NCBI RefSeq assembly: GCF_019279795.1
Contig: NC_056729.1
Coordinates: forward strand, 1,865,963,077 to 1,866,027,076
Length of the DNA: 64,000 bases
Reading direction: 5' to 3'
DNA from: Protopterus annectens
Taxonomy: Eukaryota; Chordata; Ceratodontiformes; Protopteridae
The notes under the pieces: generated by a model
Seen by the model: only the letters and a program-made list of their open reading frames with translations
The model's database searches: none
What the model was told of the DNA's origin: nothing
Position numbers and translations under genes: made by a program
Shown here: positions 56,426-64,000 of the stretch, in pieces
How positions within the stretch are numbered: the first letter of the stretch is position 1
Layout: each line of letters starts with the position of its first letter

Positions 56426-57356
56426 CTTCCCTGATTTTGTTCATACTTTTGCTTTGGCCTTCGTAAAAAGTCTGATTTGCTGGTAAACCATTCAGAATTA
56501 CAAACATTCAATCAATCCAGGTTTCTGAGTTTTATATGTATTGTCCAAAAATACATGTTGATGCAAAATATGTTATCCTAGTAACTTTTTAGGTGCATTA
56601 GAGTAATATTTGAACATATTCCTGATTCTGAGCGTTTAGTCTATTATTTTTGGGATTGTACTGAATTCTTAAGCAAATACATTGATAGTTATAGTATCTG
56701 GTGTTCTGGTATTATTTATAAAACTACCTAAAAGAGAAACTATCCCTGATGATCGGAAGCATAAGCTCTTTTTAAAATCAAAGTTTGCACTGAGGTAAGT
56801 TACTCTGAGCTGCTGATCCCTCTAGTGCTTATATTGTTCATGTTCATTATGATCTTCATCTTAACAGGGCCATAACTCGGCCATGTTCATGTTAAAGAGC
56901 ATACTTAGGAAATTAATACATTTTTTCTTCCTCATTTTCCCCCAACCAGCAGTAGCTTTTGTGGGGCCCCCACAATGTCAAAGATGATTAAGGGGGCCCC
57001 CCTGCAGCCATGGTTTTGCAGGGGACCTAAAGCTGGCTATGTAGTTAGTTTTAGTGTAGAAAATGTCTGAAAGCAGGGTTTAACTAAGCCAGGGGCACTA
57101 TGTTAGTGGTAAAATATTTAATGGAATTCTGATGCCTGTTACTTGACAAAACACTGTTACTACAACCAGAATTTTAAGGGAGATATAAATAGGAGTTATT
57201 ACCATTGTGGTTTACTAAGTATACAAGACTGCTGTACTAGCTTTCATTGGTTTAACAGACATGTGACAAAATATCAAGGTAAGATAACTTGCTGTGGTTG
57301 GGGGCCCCCAGCGACCTCAGGGTTCGCTGGTGCCTAAAACCGGCTATGACTCTACT

Positions 57357-58365
57357 CTGAGGATGTGCTTTCAGTCCTGAGGGAGGCCAGGAAACCAACT
57401 ACTAGAAAGACATACCTATCTAAATGGGAAAGATTTTCTAAATGATGTCGTCTTAAGGACAGGGACCCATTTCAGGCCGATCCCTCCTTAGTCTTTAGCT
57501 ATGTTTGTGATCTCATTAAGGCTGGACTACTATACTCCTATGTAAAATTCCACCTTTCAGCCCTCTCAGTATGCTTACCCTTACAGCCCTTCTTACTTTC
57601 CAGATAAACGTTTCCTAAGAGGGGTCTTACATATTAGACCACCAAGAAAACCCATCCTTCCTCCCTGGGACCTCAACTTTGTGCTAGAAAAACTCACCTT
57701 ACCTCCTTTTGAGCCAGCTAGTTCAGCCGCTTTACAAATGTGCACTTGGAAAAACATTCTTTTAGTGGCCATTTCTTCCACTAGAAGAGTGTCAGAACTA
57801 CAGGCCCTCATGGCCTGCCCTCCTTACACCACCTTTCACAATGACAGAGTGACCTTAGGCACAAATCCAACCTTCATGCCCAGAGTGGTAAATCAGCTAT
57901 TGTTGAACCAGTCCATCCATTTACCTACCTTCTTCCCATCTCCCACCAATAACGCAGAGAGGATCCTTCATTCCGTGGATGTACACAGACAGTTAAGATT
58001 CTACTTAGACAAGACTAAGTCTTTCAGAAAGTCTGACCAACTCTATTTCCTTTCACCCCAGGGCTGTGAGCAAGGCAATCTCTAAACAAACCATTTCCTG
58101 TTGAAACAAGAAAGCAATTATTTTTTGTTACTCCCACCATGGCGAGGGGGTCACTCAACCAGGGGCATGGCTACCTCCAAGGCCTTTCTCAAAGGCCTAG
58201 ACACAGCTTCCATCTTGGGAGCAGCTACCTTGTCAACTGTTCACACCTTCACCAAACACTACAAATTAAACCAAGTGTCCGGGCCAGAGCAGGCTTTGTT
58301 AGGGCAATCCTGAAGGGATTCCTGGAATCCTCTACCTCGGCCTCCTCCCATCACTCTTCCTAGCT
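57357..58365 (+). pseudogene. DIRS-b tyrosine recombinase main part (catalytic residues present, frame broken)
   Basis: Core-binding domain: REARKPTTRKTYLSKWERF. Catalytic part 57,681-58,085: LEKLTLPPFEPA, ISSTRRVSELQAL (Arg I intact), FHNDRVTLGTNPTFMP, RQLRFYLDKTKSFRKSDQL. After a break near 58,060 comes HSTRGMATSKAFL (HxxR intact, near 58,155) and TFTKHYKLN (Tyr, near 58,253). So all R, HxxR and Y positions that can be read are conserved, in contrast to DIRS-a. Stops near 57,445 and frame shifts around 57,600 and 58,060 prevent a full product. Confidence 0.87.
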
Positions 58366-58371
58366 GTGGTA

Positions 58372-58490
58372 TTCTCCCACACAATGAATACTGCAACATT
58401 GGAAAAGAAGGACATGGAATAGTTGTGTATCTTACCATAACTATAGATGTCCTTCTCTCCCATGTTGCAGCATTCCTTCCTACCCTCCAT
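58372..58490 (+). repeat. DIRS-b ICR
   Basis: ATGAATACTGCAACATTGGA followed by AAGAAGGACAT is the complement of the left terminus. The following TTGTGTATCTTACCATAACT stretch should be the complement of the right terminus, which is missing at 58,797. Same layout as DIRS-a, where the corresponding word is GTACACTTACCATAAATG. Confidence 0.88.
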
Positions 58491-58638
58491 ACCCCCTATT
58501 ATTTCCTTGTTGCAGGGTCCATCCAGGGACCACTGCTCCCATTCCCAGAAGACTTATCTGTTCAGCCTAACAATGGCATCTGTTCCTTTTGTTAGTAGCT
58601 TGCTCTACCTGACAGTCTGTTCCTCTGGGGTTCAAGTT

Positions 58639-58797
58639 CTGAGGTCTGTGCGTGCAGACATCACATTTAAGGTCCCTGGTTTATGGACCTGAGCTTGACA
58701 TCCCATGCACCTACAGCAGCCAGGCTTAAGCTTTTGTATAGAGCCGACGTCAGATCGCCTGAGGCAGGAAATCCCACACCATGAATACTGCAACTTG
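58639..58797 (-). repeat. DIRS-b right ITR, outer end lost
   Basis: Inverted copy of 49,724-49,881, including TGACGTC and the TATA-like CTATACAAAAG on the minus strand. It stops at GAATACTGCAAC, about 45 bases before the end predicted from the ICR. Confidence 0.9.
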
Positions 58798-59200
58798 CTG
58801 TATTCAACTGGATGTATAAGAGAATTTAAGTACCTATATCTGCATTTTTTTTTCAAAAAAAATACAGTATTTAAATTGATTTAAACTGTGTGGAAGGAAT
58901 ATTAACTGAACTGGAAGTTAGTCAGTGTTTGCTGAATTTTGTTATTTGCTAGTAATTACAGGTGTGGGGGTAGCCACATTCTTTGATTTCCTGTCCTTGC
59001 CTATTTAAGTGGTACAGTGTGAAATATTTTCTGCTTAAAAACCTCAGCTTTGGCCAGCTAAGAACTTGCTTTATTCAACTGGACGTATAAGAGAATTTAA
59101 GTACCTTTATCTGCACTTTTTTTCAAAAAAATACAGTATTTAAATTGATTTTAACTGTGTGGAAGGAATATTAACTGAACTGGAACTTTTGACTCTGCTC
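58798..59200 (+). repeat. Direct repeat pair in LINE B 5' region
   Basis: A ~135-bp sequence starting TTGCTGTATTCAACTGGATG (58,797) recurs at 59,066 with few changes (TTGCTTTATTCAACTGGACG), including a TTCAAAAAAATACAGTATTT block. Spacing is about 269 bp. Confidence 0.88.
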
Positions 59201-59689
59201 TTCAGTTAGTCCCACCCAGCCTCCCTGTTTTTGTTTTGGTGTTAATCTTAGTGGCCTTGCAACTGCCCGCCCCTCTTGTAAATTTGTGTTTGGATACTCC
59301 TTCTGGGCCCATCTCATTTGCTCACTCAACTGAGTGCAGTGAGATCATATTCTGATTTCAGGCACTCCTACTGTGTACAAAGAGAGCATATGGGAAACAG
59401 AAAAAAAAAAAGAAATTTAAGCTTATTTCCTGCCTTTCCTGTTAAGTGGTATAGACTATTTGTAGGCTTCTGAGCCCCCAAGCCCTTTTGTGTTGGAGGG
59501 AAGCCTTCTAGCTTAGTTTTTTTTCTTATAACTAGCCAGTTTTCTAGTTTCAGCACTCAAATCTGTTTCTTTGATCTCAGCACTTGTTCAGAAAAAAAAA
59601 AATCATCTGTTTTTACTGTACTTGTGTTTCTACCTACTTTTTTTTTACTTTTGCATTATCTTAAAAGTACTCAATTGTATTTATTACTG

Positions 59690-60530
59690 CTTGGTGTAAC
59701 TCATTCTAAGCCTTTTGGTTTAAACACTTGGGCTTCGGACCAGTTGTTTTGCACTGAGAGGGTTTGTGGTCTGCACTGTAGTGGCAGAACAGGTAGCTTA
59801 CATCCTTCTAGGTTGGAAACTGCTGATTGAGGGCTCAGTGTCTGTTATTCTAAAAGTGTATTAATTCTGGTTTAAGCACTTGGGCTTTCAGGCCAGTTAT
59901 TTTATATTAAGAGAGTTCGTGGTCTGTATTCTTGTGGGAGGAGAGGCTGGACTCTGCCCTTCTGACCTGGGAATTTCTGGTTAAAGGCTTATAGTGCATG
60001 CATATCTGAACTGCTTCTTACTCAAGTTGGTGCGCCTTGTTTGCTGTGGCATAGACTGGATTCGGGCCTGCTGGATCTAGCTTTGTTTGTGTAACTTGAG
60101 CACTAATCCAGGAATTCTCTAAAGTATTCAATTGTATTTATTACTGCTTGGTAGTAACTTGATTAAAGTGTAGCTATCATTCTAAGTCTTTTGGATTAAG
60201 CACTTGGGCTTCAGACCAGTTGTTTTACATTAGGAAGCTTTGTGGCATGCACTGTGGTGGCAGGACAGGTAGCTTTCATCCTTCTAAGTTGGGAACTGCT
60301 GATTGAGAGCCCAGTGTCTGTTATTCTTAAAGTGTATTAGTTCTGGTTTAAGCACTTGGGCTTCAGGCCAGTTATTTTACATTAAGAAGGTTCGTGGTCT
60401 GCACTCTTGTGGGAGAAGAGGCTGGACTCTGCCCTTCTGAGCTGGGAATTTCTGGTTAAAGGTTTATAGTGCCTGAATATTTGTACTGCATCTTACTGAA
60501 ATTGGTACACCTTGTTTGCTGTAGCATAGA
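59690..60530 (+). repeat. ~490-bp tandem monomers in LINE B 5' region
   Basis: TCTAAGCCTTTTGGTTTAAA (59,704) recurs as TCTAAGTCTTTTGGATTAAG (60,192), and the following ~340 bases match. Each monomer holds two ~170-bp halves with ACTTGGGCTTCxGxCCAGTT and GTGGTCTGCACT words (near 59,728, 59,877, 60,216, 60,355). This looks like promoter monomers upstream of ORF1; promoter function is inferred. Confidence 0.85.
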
Positions 60531-60875
60531 CTAGATTCAGGCCTGCTGAATCTAGCTTTGTTTATATGCTTGTTGTTTGTTTGCTTGTTATTTCCCTGGA
60601 ACGCTAATTCCACCTAATACGCGGCTTCTCAGCGCTTCTGTGGATCACTAGTGATATCTGCATTGCTTACTGCACTTATTTCCTTGTTTCACTTGAAAGA
60701 AAGTTACTGTTTGTCATTTGTGCATTTAAGTTACCTGTAACACATTGCAAAGTTACCTGGCACTTGCTCACTAAAGCAATTATATAAGTCAGCACTAAAA
60801 ATTAAAAGCACTACACCCTCACTCCCCACTGGCCCTTGTTTACAATTATTAAGGAATTCCCAGTATTATTCTAGC

Positions 60876-61817
60876 ATGTCCAAATGTCAGTTGTCAGTCT
60901 CCTCTCTGGTCCAGCTGGTGAATCTGGGAATCTTGAGGCAATGTTACAACTGCCTCATGTACACAGACAACCCTCTCCTCCTCCCAACAAATTCCAACAC
61001 ATGTGAGAGATGCAACCATACAGCCAAACTGGAGGCTAAGCTCTCTCAACTCAGTACTGGCATAACCAATCAGGAGGAGAAGGAAACCACACTCACTACA
61101 ATTCCAGTCTCACATAGACCTACCACGACAGCAAACCAAACACATAATCACACAAAAACATACTCGAAGGCTCTAAATAAAGATCTGCCTAAGCAGCAGA
61201 GACCTCCAAAGCAGACACCCAAGCAACCGCTACCCCAAAACAAAACACGTCCAACACATATCTCACAAAGCCAGTGTGCCAAACAGTCACAGCCCTTAAG
61301 ACTAAACAACACACCTAATACACTTGTAATAGGTGACTCTATCATCAGGCACACTGACGTCCCGCTCACCAGGCTGAACAAGGAGAAGGTCACGGTGAGC
61401 TGCCTATCGGGTGCTAGGATTCGCCACATAACACAAGCACTCAGGTCACTCCAAGGCAAGTACAAATATGACTCAGTCATTGTCCATGCTTGTGTGAATG
61501 ACCTGAGACGTACCTCCCTGGACTACATGAAAAGAGACATAAAGGAGCTCTCTGAGCATGTAGCCCAGGCTGGTATGACCCTGACCTTGAGTAGCATCTT
61601 ACCCTCACCAAGAATGATGCCACAATATGAAGACAAGATGATCAATTTCAACAATTGGCTTAAGTACTGGTGTCATTCAAAGGGGATCCAATGCCTTTCA
61701 GCTTGGGATGATATGCTCGACAAGCCACGATGCTTCGCTAGGGACGGCTTGCACCTGTCACCTCTGGGCTTTCGGATACTGGCAAAGGCTCTTGCTACCC
61801 CCATAGTGCTTTTTTAG
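60876..61817 (+). CDS. LINE B ORF1 protein with SGNH/GDSL-type esterase domain (intact)
   Basis: 313 codons, uninterrupted. The N-terminus has LGILRQCYNCLMYTDN and a CERC pair (residues ~18-50), probably a zinc-binding or RNA-binding module. A Lys/Pro/Gln-rich linker follows (to ~residue 145). The C-terminal SGNH-type hydrolase has VIGDSIIRH (nucleophile Ser), VHACVNDLRR (Asn block) and DGLHLSPLG (Asp/His pair). Such esterase-containing ORF1 proteins are known in CR1/L2-type LINEs and may act in RNP formation or membrane association; the substrate is unknown. Start at 60,876 is the first ATG of the frame after the repeated 5' region. This is the only long transposon gene in the window without a break. 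Confidence 0.85.
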   Translation: MSKCQLSVSSLVQLVNLGILRQCYNCLMYTDNPLLLPTNSNTCERCNHTAKLEAKLSQLSTGITNQEEKETTLTTIPVSHRPTTTANQTHNHTKTYSKALNKDLPKQQRPPKQTPKQPLPQNKTRPTHISQSQCAKQSQPLRLNNTPNTLVIGDSIIRHTDVPLTRLNKEKVTVSCLSGARIRHITQALRSLQGKYKYDSVIVHACVNDLRRTSLDYMKRDIKELSEHVAQAGMTLTLSSILPSPRMMPQYEDKMINFNNWLKYWCHSKGIQCLSAWDDMLDKPRCFARDGLHLSPLGFRILAKALATPIVLF

Positions 61818-61878
61818 GCAAGGCTCAGAAGACAAACCCACCTCCATAGGTATCACAAGGGATAAGAAACTATGAGTA

Positions 61879-64000
61879 ATGCTACTCAATGCCAGAAGTC
61901 TAAACCTCAAGATGCATGCACTCGAAACTCCCCTTAGCATGGAGAACATTGATATCTGTGCAGTAACAGAAACCTGGTTCAGGGCTCCCGAGAGCACCCC
62001 AGCACTACCAGGTTATACCTCATACCATGCTTTTCGGCCCCAAAACTTGGACCGAACCACAAAAGGAGGGGGAGTATCAATATTCATCAAAGATACCCAC
62101 ACCTCCAGGTTGGTGGCAAAGTACGAAGCATCAGAGACTATCCATGTACAACTAACAGTGGGTAAAACTGCCTTAGAGTTTATAGCCTGCTACAGACCAC
62201 CCTCCCAAACCCAGGAACCCCACTCGGCCTTCCTGAGAACACTGGAAAATATGAAGGTCTCTCCAAACACCATTATATTGGGCCACTTCAACTACCCAAA
62301 CATAGACTGGGAGCATTACTCTAGCTCCAACACCCTAGCCCAAAGGTTCCTAGAATTTATAAACTCAAATGCTATGGAACAACTTGTTACCACTCCCACA
62401 AGAGGGGAAAACATACTGGACCTGATCATCACCAACATGGGGACTCTATGCTCCAGACCAGAAGTGTATCCCTCACTGGTAAGATCAGACCATAAACTAA
62501 TCTCACTGGATATTCACATCCCGACCCCACCCTCTGCCCAGAAAACCACAGTGAAAAACTTCTCTAAAGCAAACTTCACACTCCTCAAAACCGAGGTGGA
62601 ATCCTTCAAAGCCCCTGGGCCTGTGGAAAATACGGCCCAGACCTCAGAATCCTTTATAAACGCATTCTATGAACACCTTCAGGAATGCTTGGATCATGCG
62701 ATCCCAAATAAAACCAAGACCCAATCCTCCAAAGGCAGACATCCTGTCTGGTGGACCCCAGCCATAAACAAACTATACAATAGAAGGAGGAAGCTACTAA
62801 ATGATAGAGCAAAATCCCAAAAAGGGAAGGCATCACTGATCAGTATTAGCAAAACTACGGGCACTCATAAAATTGTCTAAGGCCAGCTTCGAGAGAAAAA
62901 TTGCACAGGGCACTAAGGATAATCACAAGGCTTTCTTTAGTTATGTTAGGAACCTGGGTGGTAATTCCCAGATATGCTCAGAATTAGTCCAAAATGACAA
63001 AAAATACACTGAACCCACAGACATTGCCAACATCCTAGCTGACAGGTTCAGCGCAAACTTCTCCCCCCCCCCACCAAAAGGGCAAATATCTATCCCAGCA
63101 GAGTGCTGCCCCCTGACATCTCAGATGCTCAGGTAAGAGCCGCCTCTCCAAAGCAAAAACACAGCATCAATGGGACCAGACGGTGTCCCGGCTGCCCTAC
63201 ATGAACTCCAAGAAGAGCTAAACCCAAACATAAAACTACTGTTCAATCTCAGCCTTACTACAGGATATATGCCCAAAGAGTGGCGTACAGCAACAGTGGT
63301 CCCTCTCCATAAAGGTGGTGCCTCAACGGATCCTGGAAACTATCGCCCCATAAGCCTGACTAGCTTGCTCTGCAATGCTATGGAAAGGATCATCATGGAC
63401 CTCATAAATAAAGATATTGGGGACCTACAGACACTGGATCCTACCCAGTTTGGCTTTAAGGGCAGATCCTGCCTCTTAAACCTGGTTGATTTCTTTGAAA
63501 CAGTCACCAAGGCCATTGACAAGGGGAAGGTGGTCCACACAGCCTACCTGGACCTCGCAAAAGCCTTTGATACAATCCCCACTCTGGCATTATAGATAAG
63601 CTCACCAGCTTAAATATAAACCCCTATGTCACTAGATGGGTTGCAAACTGGCTCAAGGACAGAACCCACATGGTTAGAATTGCTGGAGCCATGTCAGACT
63701 CCAAACCAGTTAAAAGTGGCATCCCACAAGGCTCAGTCCTGGGACCTCTCTTGTTCGGTATATATTTCTCGGAGGTACAGGCCAACACGGAAGGACTGTG
63801 GCTGACCAAGTTCGCAGATGACTGCAAACTGGGCGCCATAATCGACTCTCCAGCCGAAACAAGCATCCCCCAAAAGGGCCTCATAGAAACAGACAAGTGG
63901 TGCCAGAGCCATGGCCTCAAGCTAAATGCCAAAAAGTGTATAGTCATCCCCTTTGGCAAAAACAGTGCCCACAAATTACCACATAGGTGGTAATCCATTA
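61879..64000 (+). pseudogene. LINE B ORF2: APE endonuclease and RT (frameshifted, incomplete)
   Basis: Endonuclease frame 61,879-62,880: LLNARSLNLK, AVTETW (Glu), GGGVSIFIKD, then LGHFNYPNIDW, where the catalytic GDFN Asp is His, and VRSDHKLIS (SDH intact). Frame shift near 62,875; a C run at 63,061-63,070 and TAA at 63,134 follow. RT 63,170-63,595 has YRPISLTS, LDLAKAFDTI; another shift near 63,590; then 63,670-63,993 with GIPQGSVLG and KFADDCKL (catalytic Asp pair kept). The thumb and 3' UTR lie outside the window. It is probably inactive because of the Asp to His change and three shifts. Confidence 0.88.

Larger units (their letters stand above)
53746..57348. mobile_element. 3.6-kb non-autonomous hAT-type element
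   Basis: It begins CAGGGCCGGTGTTAG and ends (inverted) CATAGCCGGTTTTAG. Perfect 8-bp duplications ACTCTACT lie at 53,738-53,745 and 57,349-57,356. Subterminal GGGGGCCCCCAGC occurs near both ends. There is no transposase reading frame. The interior holds CA microsatellites, a minisatellite, a MITE-like stretch at about 55,180-55,520 and internal copies of the 3' end. TIR and TSD fit hAT; which subfamily is unknown. Confidence 0.88.
49701..58797 (+). mobile_element. DIRS-b: full-length DIRS split by a hAT-type element
   Basis: Removing the 3.6-kb insertion leaves about 5.5 kb, the same as DIRS-a. It has ITRs of ~157 bp (49,724-49,881 and 58,639-58,797), gag, RT-RNase H, YR and an ICR. The right outer ~45 bases predicted by the ICR are missing because LINE B begins there. 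No TSD. ITR sequence is unrelated to DIRS-a, but the organisation is the same. Confidence 0.92.
58798..64000 (+). mobile_element. LINE B copy 1: CR1/L2-group LINE, best copy, runs off the window
   Basis: A repeated 5' region (58,798-60,875), intact ORF1, then ORF2 with APE endonuclease and RT in three frames, cut at the window end. The RT has YRPISLTSLL, LDLAKAFDTIP, GIPQGSVLGPLLFGIYF and FADD. The two-ORF structure with an esterase-type ORF1 is typical of the CR1/L2 group. Confidence 0.88.

Noticed and set aside
1-64000. CRISPR arrays, bacterial operons, ribosome binding sites, phage attachment sites
   Set aside because: No array of short identical repeats with unique spacers; all content is eukaryotic transposon-type. 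The direct arrays present have no spacer structure.

Overview
This window is intergenic DNA from a large, repeat-rich vertebrate genome. The element mix suggests an amphibian (salamander or caecilian) or a lungfish: five DIRS tyrosine-recombinase retrotransposons, Ty3/Gypsy elements, L2/CR1 and L1/Tx1-like LINEs, Penelope-like elements (PLEs) carrying hammerhead ribozymes, a tRNA-headed SINE, and hAT-type DNA elements. I see no host protein-coding gene and no intact tRNA or rRNA. Nearly every coding segment is transposon-derived and carries stops or frameshifts. The exception is one intact LINE ORF1 at 60,876-61,817. The species assignment is inference from element content only.

Layout. 1-3.6 kb: a decayed ~236-bp tandem repeat and GT/CA-rich DNA without genes. 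3.6-7.3 kb: an L2/CR1-group LINE (LINE A) with a 2A-like motif ahead of its endonuclease. 8.19-13.74 kb: a structurally complete DIRS element (DIRS-a) with inverted terminal repeats (ITRs), an internal complementary region (ICR), gag, RT-RNase H and tyrosine recombinase (YR). 15.4-28.7 kb: a nest of elements. A PLE GIY-YIG fragment abuts a minus-strand L1/Tx1-like LINE. That LINE is split by a Gmr1-like Gypsy (16,296-23,426, TSD AGAAG) and by a palindromic PLE insertion (25,534-26,225, 14-bp TSD), and it ends against a DIRS (DIRS-c). 29.1-35.6 kb: fragments of DIRS (DIRS-d), two PLE tails with ribozymes, an old retroviral env piece, LINE pieces, a SINE, and a third ribozyme followed by a ~104-bp tandem array. 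35.9-38.2 kb: a decayed second Gypsy. 38.2-40.3 and 44.6-49.2 kb: two minus-strand copies of a second LINE (LINE B). One has an in-frame 28-codon tandem array in its RT and a 570-bp inverted-repeat element. 41.95-44.58 kb: another DIRS (DIRS-e). 49.70-58.80 kb: a full-length DIRS (DIRS-b) interrupted by a 3.6-kb hAT-type element with a perfect 8-bp TSD. 58.80-64.0 kb: the best LINE B copy, with a repeated 5' region, an intact ORF1 with an SGNH/GDSL-type esterase domain and a broken ORF2 that runs off the window.

How the parts relate. Within DIRS, gag packages RNA, RT-RNase H makes cDNA using the ITR/ICR circle logic, and YR integrates the circle without a target duplication. In the LINEs, ORF1 binds RNA and ORF2 nicks the target and reverse-transcribes. 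PLE RNAs are probably processed by their hammerheads, and PLE RT plus GIY-YIG performs insertion. LINE machinery presumably moved the SINE copies. The most interesting signals are the five hammerhead-like loci in four different sequence contexts, the complete ITR/ICR architecture shared by sequence-unrelated DIRS lineages with a CRE+TATA module in their ITRs, the integrase-before-RT Gypsy with SCAN-like gag, and the in-frame RT tandem array.
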